From Streptomyces fructofermentans (GTDB lineage Bacteria > Actinomycetota > Actinomycetes > Streptomycetales > Streptomycetaceae), in assembly GCF_014651055.1 (NCBI RefSeq), contig NZ_BMWD01000014.1, positions 114,544 through 178,543 on the forward strand: a stretch of DNA of 64,000 nt. The letters are read 5' to 3'. This document shows, piece after piece, positions 31,844-39,937 of this stretch (the first letter of the stretch is position 1; the number at the start of each line of letters is the position of its first letter). The notes under the pieces were generated by a model. That model ran no database searches. It had not been told where the DNA came from and worked only from the letters and a program-made list of their open reading frames with translations. A program made the position numbers and the translations under genes.

Positions 31844-33478
31844 CTAGAGGTCGGTCGCGATGATCGTCTCGATGTTCCGTTCGGCGAGTGCCGTGATGGT
31901 GACGAACGGGTTGACGCTGGCGTTGCCGGGGATCAGCGCGCCGTCGATGACGTACAGGCCCGGGTGTCCGTGCAGGCGGCCGTAGTTGTCGGTCGCCTTG
32001 TTGAGCACCGCGCCTCCCAGCGGGTGGTACGTGAGGTGGTCGCCCCAGATCTTGTACGTGCCGAAGAGGTCGGTCCGGTAGATCGTCCCCTCCTTCGCGT
32101 TGATCTTGTCGAAGATCGTCTTGGCCATGTCGATCGACGGCTGCTTCCAGGCCGTCTGCCAGTTCAGGTCGACCTTCCCGGCGGCGGCGTTCCAGGTGAA
32201 CTGCGCCCGGTGCGGGTTCTTGGTGATGGACAGGTAGAACGAGGCGAAGGTCTCGATGCCGGTGGGCAGCGGGGCCACCTCGGCGAACGCGCCGCCCGCG
32301 GCCCAGTTGTCGATGCCGGAGCACGGGATGGACGACTGCACGGCTCCGGTGGGGTCCCACAGGTGGTTGGCGCGGCCGCACATGACGTTGCCGTTCTCAC
32401 CCCAGCCCTTGCCGACCTCGCTGTTGAGGTTGGGGAGCGCCCCGGTGGCCTTGAGCTTGACCAGGAGCTTGCTGGTGCCGACGCTGCCGGCCGCGAAGAA
32501 GACCCGGTCGGCGGTGACGGTCTTGGTCGTGGTCGTGTTTCCGCCGGTGTCGAGCTGGTCGATGACGACGGTGTAGCCGCCGCCGGCCGCCGGTGCCACC
32601 GAGGTGACCTTGTGCAGGGGTGAGACGGAGACCCGTCCGGTCGCCGCGGCCCGGGCGAGGTAGGTCTTCTGCAGGGACTTCTTGCCGTGGTTGTTGCCGT
32701 AGAGGATCTCGCCGTCGAGTGCGGACTTCGGGACGGTTCCGGCGGCCTCCTGCTCCATGTAGTCCCAGTCGTAGACGTCCGGGACGAAGACGAACGGGAA
32801 GCCGGAGCGCTGGGCGTGCTTGCGGCCCACCCTGGCGTACTGGTAGCAGGCGGCCGTCTCGAACCAGTCGGGGTCGACCGTGCCGACCCCCAGTCCCGCG
32901 TTGGCGCGCGGGTAGTAGACGTCGTACATCTCGGCGGCGGCGACCGAGGGCAGGACCGCGGCGAAGTTCTCCCGCTTGGGGGTGACGGCCATTCCCCCGT
33001 TGACCAGTGAACCGCCGCCGACGCCGCGGCCCTGGTAGACGATGATGCCGCCCATCTCCTCGGCGTCGAGGATGCCGGTGTAGCGCGGCACGTCCTTGTC
33101 CAGCGGGAACCCCAGGAAGTTGCTCAGCGGCTGCTTGGTCCTCGTGCGCAGCCAGTACGACCGGTAGTCGGGTGTCCTCGTGTTGGCGAAGATCTTGCCG
33201 TCCGACCCGGGGGTGTCCCAGGCCATGCCCATCTCGACCATGTGCACGTCGACGCCCGCCTGGGCCAGGCGCAGGGCGGCCACCGCCCCGCCGTATCCGG
33301 TGCCGATCACCAGTGCTCGGACACGCGCCCCGGGCTGGATGACCGCCGCGGCGGCGGCATGGGCCGGGACACTGTGCCCGACGACCGCAGCCGCTCCAAA
33401 AATAGAACCTGTTCCAACAATGAATCTTCGACGCGACACACCCCTCGGGCCCGTTTCACGCGCGGAATCTCCACTCAT
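31844..33478 (-). CDS. Cholesterol oxidase, Tat-secreted, GMC-type
   Basis: This 544-residue secreted flavoenzyme oxidises cholesterol-like 3-beta-hydroxysterols to the 3-keto-4-ene product. A Tat signal (SRRRFIVGTGSIFGAA, 15-30) ends near AHA (39-41). The FAD motif is ALVIGTGYGGAVAALRLA (55-72). The C-terminal catalytic region HLTYHPLGGAVLNKATDNYG holds the active-site His, and NPFVTITALAERNIE completes the fold. ATG 33478 follows GAGGAG. Codons 18-28 are unusually AT-rich for this genome and contain a KstR-type box; a second box lies upstream of the start. Together with the neighbouring oxidoreductase and AhpD-like genes this suggests sterol use or modification. Confidence 0.92.
   Translation of the reverse strand: MSGDSARETGPRGVSRRRFIVGTGSIFGAAAVVGHSVPAHAAAAAVIQPGARVRALVIGTGYGGAVAALRLAQAGVDVHMVEMGMAWDTPGSDGKIFANTRTPDYRSYWLRTRTKQPLSNFLGFPLDKDVPRYTGILDAEEMGGIIVYQGRGVGGGSLVNGGMAVTPKRENFAAVLPSVAAAEMYDVYYPRANAGLGVGTVDPDWFETAACYQYARVGRKHAQRSGFPFVFVPDVYDWDYMEQEAAGTVPKSALDGEILYGNNHGKKSLQKTYLARAAATGRVSVSPLHKVTSVAPAAGGGYTVVIDQLDTGGNTTTTKTVTADRVFFAAGSVGTSKLLVKLKATGALPNLNSEVGKGWGENGNVMCGRANHLWDPTGAVQSSIPCSGIDNWAAGGAFAEVAPLPTGIETFASFYLSITKNPHRAQFTWNAAAGKVDLNWQTAWKQPSIDMAKTIFDKINAKEGTIYRTDLFGTYKIWGDHLTYHPLGGAVLNKATDNYGRLHGHPGLYVIDGALIPGNASVNPFVTITALAERNIETIIATDL
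33403..33416. promoter_or_regulatory. KstR-type operator inside the cholesterol oxidase signal-peptide codons
   Basis: TAGAACCTGTTCCA fits the published mycobacterial/rhodococcal KstR consensus TnnAACnnGTTnnA at every fixed position. It covers codons 21-25 of the cholesterol oxidase gene. No kstR gene is in the window. Confidence 0.5.
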
Positions 33479-33503
33479 GCGCGGCTCCTCACTCTCCATA
33501 GAG

Positions 33504-33517
33504 TGAAACGGGTTCTA
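33504..33517. promoter_or_regulatory. KstR-type operator upstream of the cholesterol oxidase
   Basis: TGAAACGGGTTCTA matches TnnAACnnGTTnnA fully. It lies 26-39 bases upstream of the ATG, about 100 bases from the intragenic copy, and overlaps the expected promoter/leader. Confidence 0.55.
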
Positions 33518-33544
33518 CTGGGACCCTCATGAGAAGTCACGACA

Positions 33545-33556
33545 TACCTATAGGTA
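33545..33556. promoter_or_regulatory. Perfect 12-bp palindrome TACCTATAGGTA
   Basis: It lies in an AT-rich patch (33540-33580) between divergent genes, about 70 bases upstream of the cholesterol oxidase start. It could be an operator or part of a promoter; no regulator can be named. Confidence 0.4.
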
Positions 33557-33587
33557 ACTTTTAAACGATCAGATAGTCGACATCCCG

Positions 33588-33640
33588 CACAGGACGGCCC
33601 CGCCCGGGGACCCCGGTAGGACTCCGGCGGGGCCCCTGTG
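33588..33640. terminator. Terminator-like hairpin in a divergent intergenic region
   Basis: Left arm CACAGG-AC-GGCCCCGCC (33588-33604) pairs with GGCGGGGCC-CCTGTG (33626-33640), with a two-base bulge and a 21-base loop. Both flanking genes point away from it, so its role is unclear. Confidence 0.4.
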
Positions 33641-33765
33641 TTCGACCGCGGCCGCCCCCGGCCAGCCGGGTTCCGGGACCCGCGGAGCCCGGACCCCGGG
33701 TCACTCACGCGGGTCCGGCGGGACCATACTGGGGACGAATCATCCCCCCACTCGCAGATTGCCCC

Positions 33766-34854
33766 ATGTCGAACTCCCCCACCGCCCATCCATCGGTCCC
33801 CGACACGGTGTGGCTGGCCCGCGGCCCCGGCGGCGGACCGTCCGCCGCGGACGACGTCCGGCGCACACTTCGGCGCCTCGAAGCCGACGGGGTCGTCCAC
33901 AGCCATCTGGACCTGCCCGCCCACGACGACACCGCGGACCACGTCTTCGAGGCCCGCTGGCAGGTCCGCGGCACCGTGACCGTACGGGCCCGGCTCGCCC
34001 TCACCACCCCGCAGGACCCCGGAACAGGACAGGAATGGCTGCTGGCCGCGGAGGCCGAGCAGCGCTGGGACGACGCGTGGCCGTCCCCCGTCACCATGTT
34101 CTGGCCCGACACGCCGGACGCCGCCTGGGACCGCGATCCGCTCACGGAACTGCGCGTGCGAGGCATCAACCCCCTCCCCGCCGACGAGAAGGACATACGC
34201 CGCGTGCTCGGACGCGGCGCCCGCGACCCCTGGCACATCCACGTCGTCGTCCACGAGGCGATGACGCCCGACGAACGGGGCCTGCGCCCCCTGGCGGAGC
34301 ATCTGCCGCCGGGCCTGAGGCACCGCGTCGTGGAGCACCGCGCCGCCCCCCAGCAGTTGCGCCCCGTCAACTGGGCCCTGCGGGAGTTCGGCGTGCAGGT
34401 GCCGCGCGGCGGCGCGGTGGTGCTGCCCGGGTCGCCCGCGCCGTCCGGTCACGACCCGGAGGATTACTCCGTACGGAGTGTCTTTCTGGACGGCTCGGCG
34501 CCCGCGGACCTCATCGACCGGGTGAGCGCGTTCGACGCGCTGCCCCGGCCGCTGCCACCGGGCGCGGCCGACGCCCTCACCGCGCTGCGGGAGCACTGGC
34601 ACCTGGTCACCGTCGAGGAGGACCTCGAACACCAGCGCCGGCTCGTGACGCTGTACTCCGAGGCCCTGGAGGCCATGACCACGTCACGGGACCTCTACCG
34701 GGAGGCCGCCGAACGGGCCCACGAGGCCCTGACCGCCCTGCAGGAGTCGGCCGTCGTTCCCGCGCCCGGGCGGCGCGAGCCCGGCGCGCCGGTGTCCTCG
34801 CCGCTCAAGCAGCTGACCCGGACGTTCGAACGGCTCAAGGGCACGGCCAGATGA
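33766..34854 (+). CDS. Conserved hypothetical protein, 362 aa
   Basis: I do not recognise the family. The protein is soluble, with an N-terminal half rich in Trp and charged residues (FEARWQVRG, EQRWDDAWPSPVTMFWPDTP). A middle part carries PWHIHVVVHEAMTPDERGLR. The C-terminus has a long amphipathic helix (EDLEHQRRLVTLYSEALEAM, then REAAERAHEALTALQES) that could form a coiled coil. There is no signal peptide or membrane segment. ATG 33766 has no strong ribosome binding site. It is divergent from the cholesterol oxidase and ends at a large bidirectional terminator. Confidence 0.65.
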   Translation: MSNSPTAHPSVPDTVWLARGPGGGPSAADDVRRTLRRLEADGVVHSHLDLPAHDDTADHVFEARWQVRGTVTVRARLALTTPQDPGTGQEWLLAAEAEQRWDDAWPSPVTMFWPDTPDAAWDRDPLTELRVRGINPLPADEKDIRRVLGRGARDPWHIHVVVHEAMTPDERGLRPLAEHLPPGLRHRVVEHRAAPQQLRPVNWALREFGVQVPRGGAVVLPGSPAPSGHDPEDYSVRSVFLDGSAPADLIDRVSAFDALPRPLPPGAADALTALREHWHLVTVEEDLEHQRRLVTLYSEALEAMTTSRDLYREAAERAHEALTALQESAVVPAPGRREPGAPVSSPLKQLTRTFERLKGTAR

Positions 34855-34899
34855 CCGTGCCCTCGTCCGGGGGCGCCTCGCGGGACCGCCCGCGGGGGT

Positions 34900-34953
34900 G
34901 GGGGGTCCGAATGCCGGGCGGGCACGTCTGCCCGCCCCGCGTCCGGACCCCCC
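34900..34953. terminator. Large bidirectional hairpin terminator
   Basis: An outer 10-base stem (GGGGGGTCCG/CGGACCCCCC, 34900-34909 and 34944-34953) and an inner 9-base stem (GGGCGGGCA/TGCCCGCCC) lie between convergent genes. Confidence 0.75.
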
Positions 34954-34957
34954 GCGC

Positions 34958-36382
34958 TCAGGCGCCAGGCACGGTGTCCACGAAGGTGGTGCCGGCCGAC
35001 CGGTAGGCGCCGACCTTCGCGGCGACCTGCGCGGGTGTCAGGACCTGGTCCTTGACGTGCAGGACGTAGTCGACCTGCTGGTCGTAGGCCCGCGGTGTCG
35101 TACTGGTCTGTCCCGCCAGGTCGATCAGCCACTGGTTGAAGTTGATCGACATCGGGCGCTCGGGCAGGTACGCGGCGTCGTGGGTGCCGAACAGCTGCCC
35201 GTCCAGGTAGTACTTGATGCTGCTGTTGTCGATGGTCAGCACCAGGTCGTGCCAGCCGCTGTGGCTCTGGCGGGACTCGGTGTGCTGGTTGACGGCCTGC
35301 CACGGGTCCGGGTTGTAGGTCTCCCAGGACGTCGTGTAGAGGATGTTCGACGGCTCGCCCCAGCCGCCGTTCGGCAGGTACTCGAAGTCGTACTCGGCGT
35401 AGTCGTCCGCCATCGGGGCCTTGAGGTCGTTGATGGTGAAGAACGTCTGGACGAGGCGGTCACCGTCCGGCCCGAAGCGGGGCGCGTCGCTGAACTTCAC
35501 CCGCGCGGCATAGGTGCCGTTCTTGAACTTCGTCGCCTTGGTGAGGACTTCGGTCTGCTCGGTCGTCGCCGCGGTGCCGGCGGTCGAGGTCTCCAGGTTC
35601 ATGACGGAGTTGCCGCCGGTGCTGGAGAAGGTGACGTTCTCGGGCGCCCAGGTGGCTCCGGGGACACCCGGCCCGCCGGAGTTGGAGCGCACGCTCCAGC
35701 CGTTGGCCGAGATCCTCGGGTCGGTGTGGTTGCTGTAGTTGAAGTCGTCGAAGAGCGAGGCGCCGTTGGCCGGCGGGTCGGTCGGCGGGTCCGTCGGGTC
35801 CGTCGGGTCGTTGCCCGCCGGAGCGGTGCCCCACAGTGTCCTGCCCGCCACCTGGGCCGTGATCTTCGACCAGTTCCCGTACGCCGTCTGCCCGGCCCCG
35901 AACGAGTAGTCGTCGCTCTGCTTCAGCGTCTGCCACGACGACTGGTGGAAGCGCAGTTGCATGTCGCCGGTGTCGGCGCCCGGGGCGAGCGATCCCGCGC
36001 CGGAGGTGAAGCCGATCTCCAGGTAGCGGTCGGCGGTCGCGGTCGGCTGCGCCAACGTGCCGAACGTACCGGTGATGTTGGCGCAGCCCTTCACGGCCCA
36101 CGAACAGGCGAAGCGGTAACTCGCCCCGCCCGAGTCGGCCTTGAAGTAGTAGCGGAGCTTCACGGTGCTCAACTGCACCGCGCTGTCACCGGTGTTCTTG
36201 ACCTTCAGCCAGGGTTCCGACTGGTCGGCGGTGGCTCCCGACGCGCTGGTCCGGTACTGCACGCTCACTGCCTCGCCTGCCGCGCTGGCGGTGCCCGGCA
36301 GTGCCGCGAGTCCGGCCGCTCCCACGGCCACGACCACTGCGGTCGCCGCTGCGGTACGCAGCCGTTGCTTGACGGATGTCAT
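34958..36382 (-). CDS. Secreted GH16-family glycoside hydrolase with CBM3
   Basis: This 474-residue secreted enzyme has a Sec signal peptide (1-34, cleavage after TASA) and a family 3 carbohydrate-binding module at about 38-186 (EPWLKVKNTGDSAVQLSTVK, MQLRFHQSSWQTLKQSDDYS). A DPTDPTDPPTDPP linker (192-204) follows, then a GH16-like jelly-roll domain. The catalytic ExDxE motif is EYDFE (330-334, in DDYAEYDFEYLPNGGWGEP). It probably cleaves beta-1,3/1,4-type glucans; the exact polymer is open. ATG 36382 has GAGAGGAAC upstream. It is followed, in transcription order, only by a terminator, and it lies downstream of a sugar-uptake cluster on the same strand. Confidence 0.82.
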   Translation of the reverse strand: MTSVKQRLRTAAATAVVVAVGAAGLAALPGTASAAGEAVSVQYRTSASGATADQSEPWLKVKNTGDSAVQLSTVKLRYYFKADSGGASYRFACSWAVKGCANITGTFGTLAQPTATADRYLEIGFTSGAGSLAPGADTGDMQLRFHQSSWQTLKQSDDYSFGAGQTAYGNWSKITAQVAGRTLWGTAPAGNDPTDPTDPPTDPPANGASLFDDFNYSNHTDPRISANGWSVRSNSGGPGVPGATWAPENVTFSSTGGNSVMNLETSTAGTAATTEQTEVLTKATKFKNGTYAARVKFSDAPRFGPDGDRLVQTFFTINDLKAPMADDYAEYDFEYLPNGGWGEPSNILYTTSWETYNPDPWQAVNQHTESRQSHSGWHDLVLTIDNSSIKYYLDGQLFGTHDAAYLPERPMSINFNQWLIDLAGQTSTTPRAYDQQVDYVLHVKDQVLTPAQVAAKVGAYRSAGTTFVDTVPGA

Positions 36383-36461
36383 CGTTGTTCCTCTCCGGAA
36401 CGGTGGGGGATTCCTGGGGGGATCACACGGATGGTGCTGCCGCGGTGGTGCGTCGCGGGGT

Positions 36462-37994
36462 TCAGGGACGGCGGCGGACGCCGAGCGCGTCGAGGCGTTC
36501 CAGGTGCCCGTCCAGCCGTTCATTGAAGTCGGTCCAGCCGGTCGCGCCGCTCCAGCCGCGGTCCGCGAGGGCGCACAGCCTCGGGTACGTGAGGTACTCG
36601 ATGCGCTCGGGGGTCGTGACGAACTCCGTCCACAACTGCGCCTGGCTGCCGAGCACCCGCCCGGCCTCCTCGGGGGCGCAGCCCTCGGGCACCGGTTCGT
36701 GGGCGTGCACGGCGCGCAGGTCGACGACGGCTCCCGGCTGGGCGAGGGGTTCGTGCGGTGCGGCGGACTGGGCGTAGTCGAGGTAGGTGGCCCGGTGGTG
36801 GGCGCTGACCACGTCGTGGCCCCGGCGGGCGGCGGCGAGGGTGTGGGACGGGTCGCGCCAGGTCATCACGGTGAAGGAGAGCGGGAGTTCGGTACCTGTC
36901 TCGGCCCAGCCGACGGGCCGGCGGCCCCGCTGGACCAGGAATTCGCCGATGGCGCCGAGGAACCAGCCGTGCAGGGCCTCGGGGCCGGACAGTCCCTGGG
37001 CGCGGGCCCGTGCGCGGGCCGCGGCACTGCGGCTCCACTCGGTGGTGGGGCACTCCTCGCCGCCGATGTGGACGTACGGGGAGGGGAAAACGTCCATGAC
37101 CTCGTCCAGGACCGTGCGGCAGAAGTCCAGGACCTCCTCGTGGACGCCGAGGACGGTGTCGCACACGCCCCATTGCGTCCAGACGTCGAGTTCGCGCCCC
37201 GGGTCGTTGCCCAGCTCCGGGTAGGCGGCCAGGGCGGCCCGCACATGCCCCGGCATCTCGATCTCCGGCATGACGGTCACGCCGCGGGCGGCCGCGTACG
37301 CGACGAGGTCGACGAGTTCGGCCCGGGTGTAGGAACCGCCGTGCGGGCGGTCGTCGTAGGTGTCGCTGCCCGCGGGTCCCGTCATGGACCGGGCGCGGTG
37401 CCCGCCGATCTCGGTGAGCTTGGGGTAGGCGGCCACCGGCATCCGCCAGCCCTGGTCGTCGGTGAGGTGCAGATGGAAGAGGTTGATCTTGTGCAGGGCG
37501 AGCAGGTCCACGTACCGGCGCAGGTAGGACACGGGCTGGAAGTGCCGGGCGACGTCGAGCATCGCGCCGCGCCACGGGTGCCGCGGCACGTCCGTGATCT
37601 CGGCGCAGGGCAGCAGCCAGGCGGTGCCGCGCCGGGGTTCCGCGGCCAGGGCCTCCACCGGCAGGAGCTGCCGGATGGTCTGGATGCCGTTGAGCAGCCC
37701 GCCCGGGCGGGCGGCGCGCAGCAGCACTCCGTGGGCGCCGATGGTGAGCCCGTACCCCTCGTCGCCGAGGCCGCCGAGGTGCGGGTCGAGCGCGAGGACG
37801 AACTCCCCGTCGGGGGCGGGCCGCAGGCGCAGTCCGGTGGCGGGGGCGAGCAGGGTGCGCAGCAGGTCGGCGGCCGGCTCCGCGCCGGGGCTGATCCGCA
37901 GGGTGGTGGTCGGGTCGAGGGTGAAGTGCCCCGGCCTGAGCGCGGCCCTGGTCGGGCGGGGGACGAGATGGGGCTCGGGATGCTGTGCGGGCAC
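36462..37994 (-). CDS. Beta-N-acetylhexosaminidase, GH20
   Basis: This 510-residue GH20 enzyme has a small N-terminal GH20b domain followed by the TIM barrel (RGAMLDVARHFQPVSYLRRY, HKINLFHLHLTDDQGWRMPV, GVTVMPEIEMPGHVRAALAA). The catalytic acid motif HIGGEE is at 309-314. There is no signal peptide, so it probably acts in the cytoplasm on imported oligosaccharides such as chitobiose. GTG 37994 is close behind the permease genes on the same strand, arguing for an uptake-and-hydrolysis operon with the ABC transporter upstream. Confidence 0.88.
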   Translation of the reverse strand: MPAQHPEPHLVPRPTRAALRPGHFTLDPTTTLRISPGAEPAADLLRTLLAPATGLRLRPAPDGEFVLALDPHLGGLGDEGYGLTIGAHGVLLRAARPGGLLNGIQTIRQLLPVEALAAEPRRGTAWLLPCAEITDVPRHPWRGAMLDVARHFQPVSYLRRYVDLLALHKINLFHLHLTDDQGWRMPVAAYPKLTEIGGHRARSMTGPAGSDTYDDRPHGGSYTRAELVDLVAYAAARGVTVMPEIEMPGHVRAALAAYPELGNDPGRELDVWTQWGVCDTVLGVHEEVLDFCRTVLDEVMDVFPSPYVHIGGEECPTTEWSRSAAARARARAQGLSGPEALHGWFLGAIGEFLVQRGRRPVGWAETGTELPLSFTVMTWRDPSHTLAAARRGHDVVSAHHRATYLDYAQSAAPHEPLAQPGAVVDLRAVHAHEPVPEGCAPEEAGRVLGSQAQLWTEFVTTPERIEYLTYPRLCALADRGWSGATGWTDFNERLDGHLERLDALGVRRRP

Positions 37995-38037
37995 GGGTCG
38001 GCCTCCCGGACGAAGTCGCGGTGCGGGCGGGTGGGGG

Positions 38038-38877
38038 TCAGCCCTTGACGGCGCCGGCGGCGAAGCCGGAGGTGACGTGGCGCTGCAGGAGCAGGAACAC
38101 CACGAGCGCCGGGACGGCGAAGAGCGTGGAGGCGGCCATGGTGGCGCCCCAGTCGGTGCCGAAGACGTTCTGGAAGGAGGACAGCCACACGGGCAGGGTG
38201 CGGTTGTCCTGCTGCTTGATGATCAGGAAGTTGGCGTACGTGAACTCGTTCCAGGCCGTGATGTAGCCGAACAGCGAGGTGGCCATCAGCCCGGGGGCGA
38301 GGAGCGGGAAGGCGACGTGCCGGAACGCGCCGAGCCGGGTGCAGCCGTCCACCTGGGCGGACTCCTCCAGCTCCGGCGGGATGGTGCCGATGAAGCCGCG
38401 AAGCACCACGATGGTGAACGGCAGCGTCATCATGAAGTAGACGAGGGTCAGCGTCGGCAGCCGGTCGAGCATGTGGGTGTCCCGGGAGATGATGTAGACC
38501 GGGATGATCAGTGACTCCCAGGGCGCCATCTGCGCGATGAAGACCATCAGCATGAACTGGCGCCGCCCCCTCCAGCGCATCCGGGCCACCGCGAAGGCCG
38601 CGCCCAGCGCGACAAGGAGGGAGAGCAGCACGGCGGTGAGCGTGACGAGGATGCTGTTGCGCCAGAACAGGCCGAAGCCGTCCGCGTCGACCGCGGCGCG
38701 GAAGTGGTCCAGGGTCCAGGTCCGCGGCAGCAGGGCGGGGTTGTCCGACTGGATGTCGCGGCCCGGCTTGAAGGCCGTGGTGGCCATCCAGTAGACGGGG
38801 AACAGGCAGACGACGACCGTGATCACGGCGGCCGCGTTCAGCGGGAGGCGGCGGATTCGGGGGCGGGTCGTGGTCAT
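38038..38877 (-). CDS. Carbohydrate ABC transporter permease (MalG type)
   Basis: This 279-residue membrane permease of the CUT1 family has six hydrophobic segments. The EAA loop EESAQVDGCTRLGAFRHVAF, followed by PLLAPGL, contacts the ATPase. The ATG overlaps the stop of the other permease (ATGA). The pair works with the binding lipoprotein encoded upstream. No ATP-binding subunit is encoded nearby; in Streptomyces a shared ATPase, MsiK, usually energises such systems. Confidence 0.9.
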   Translation of the reverse strand: MTTTRPRIRRLPLNAAAVITVVVCLFPVYWMATTAFKPGRDIQSDNPALLPRTWTLDHFRAAVDADGFGLFWRNSILVTLTAVLLSLLVALGAAFAVARMRWRGRRQFMLMVFIAQMAPWESLIIPVYIISRDTHMLDRLPTLTLVYFMMTLPFTIVVLRGFIGTIPPELEESAQVDGCTRLGAFRHVAFPLLAPGLMATSLFGYITAWNEFTYANFLIIKQQDNRTLPVWLSSFQNVFGTDWGATMAASTLFAVPALVVFLLLQRHVTSGFAAGAVKG

Positions 38878-39878
38878 GAGGCCTCGTCCTCCTGGCGGAA
38901 CATCTGACGGAAGTAGAGGACGAGTACGCCCGACATCAACAGGACGGTGACCAGGGAGGCCGCCGAGCCGAGGTCGTAGCGCTGGCTCGACAGCGCCATC
39001 TGCACGGCGTACACGGGGAGGATGGTGGTGGCGTCCCCCGGCCCGCCGTTGGTGGTCACCCAGATCTGCACGAACGCCTTGAAGGTCCAGATGACTTCGA
39101 GCGAGAGGACGAGCATGAAGATGGGCCGCACGACGGGGAACGTGATGGAGCGGAAGATGCGCGGCCCCGACGCCCCGTCCAGGCGCGCGGACTCGTACAG
39201 CTCGGTGGGTACGGTGGTCAGCGCCGAGTACAGGGTGATCGCCGCGAACGGTACGGACTGCCACACGACGAGGACCACCAGGATCGTGAAGGCGGCCGGC
39301 CCGTGCGCGAACCAGGGGTAGCGGTCGAAGGAGCTGAACCCCAGTTCCTTGAGGGCCCAGTTGACGATGCCGAACTCCGAGTGGAACAGCCACTGGAAGA
39401 CGGTGGTGGCCGCGATGACGGGCATCGCCCAGGTGAGTACGAGAGCGCTGAGCACGGCGGTGCGCCCGAACCGGCCCAGCCGTTCGATCATCAGCGCGAC
39501 CAGTGTGGACAGCGTCATGATGAGGACGACGTTGACCGCCATGAAGAAGAACGTGCGGCCCACGACCTCCCAGAAGCGCGGGTCGGAGAGCAGCGTGCGG
39601 TAGTTGTCGAACCCGACGAACTTCGGGTCGCCGAGGATGAGTTCGCGCAGCCCGAAGTCCTGGAACGAGATCAGGACGGTCCGGGCCAGCGGGTAGACGA
39701 GCAGGTAGAGCATCCCGAGGACGGCCGGCGCGATCAGGAGGTACGGCCACGGGCCGCGTCCGTCGGCCCGCCGGGTGTGCCGCGGGCGGTGCGGCTCCCG
39801 CGCCGCGGGGCCGGTGGAGCGCCGCTTCGGCCGGGTGGTGAGGGGGCGGTTCGCGGTCCGCTCGTGGGTGGCCGGCAC
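38874..39878 (-). CDS. Carbohydrate ABC transporter permease (MalF type)
   Basis: This 334-residue CUT1-family permease has a basic, arginine-rich cytoplasmic N-terminus of about 47 residues before the first helix (YLLIAPAVLGMLYLLVYPLA). The EAA loop is YESARLDGASGPRIFRSITF. GTG 39878 was chosen because GGGAG lies 6 bases before it. Longer in-frame starts run back into the binding-protein gene. It overlaps the second permease by 4 bases and lies 59 bases after the binding-protein gene. Confidence 0.88.
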   Translation of the reverse strand: MPATHERTANRPLTTRPKRRSTGPAAREPHRPRHTRRADGRGPWPYLLIAPAVLGMLYLLVYPLARTVLISFQDFGLRELILGDPKFVGFDNYRTLLSDPRFWEVVGRTFFFMAVNVVLIMTLSTLVALMIERLGRFGRTAVLSALVLTWAMPVIAATTVFQWLFHSEFGIVNWALKELGFSSFDRYPWFAHGPAAFTILVVLVVWQSVPFAAITLYSALTTVPTELYESARLDGASGPRIFRSITFPVVRPIFMLVLSLEVIWTFKAFVQIWVTTNGGPGDATTILPVYAVQMALSSQRYDLGSAASLVTVLLMSGVLVLYFRQMFRQEDEAS

Positions 39879-39937
39879 GGCACTCTCCCTTCCGGTACGT
39901 GGGTGGTGTCCCCCGGTGGCCCGGGGGACGGACGGGG

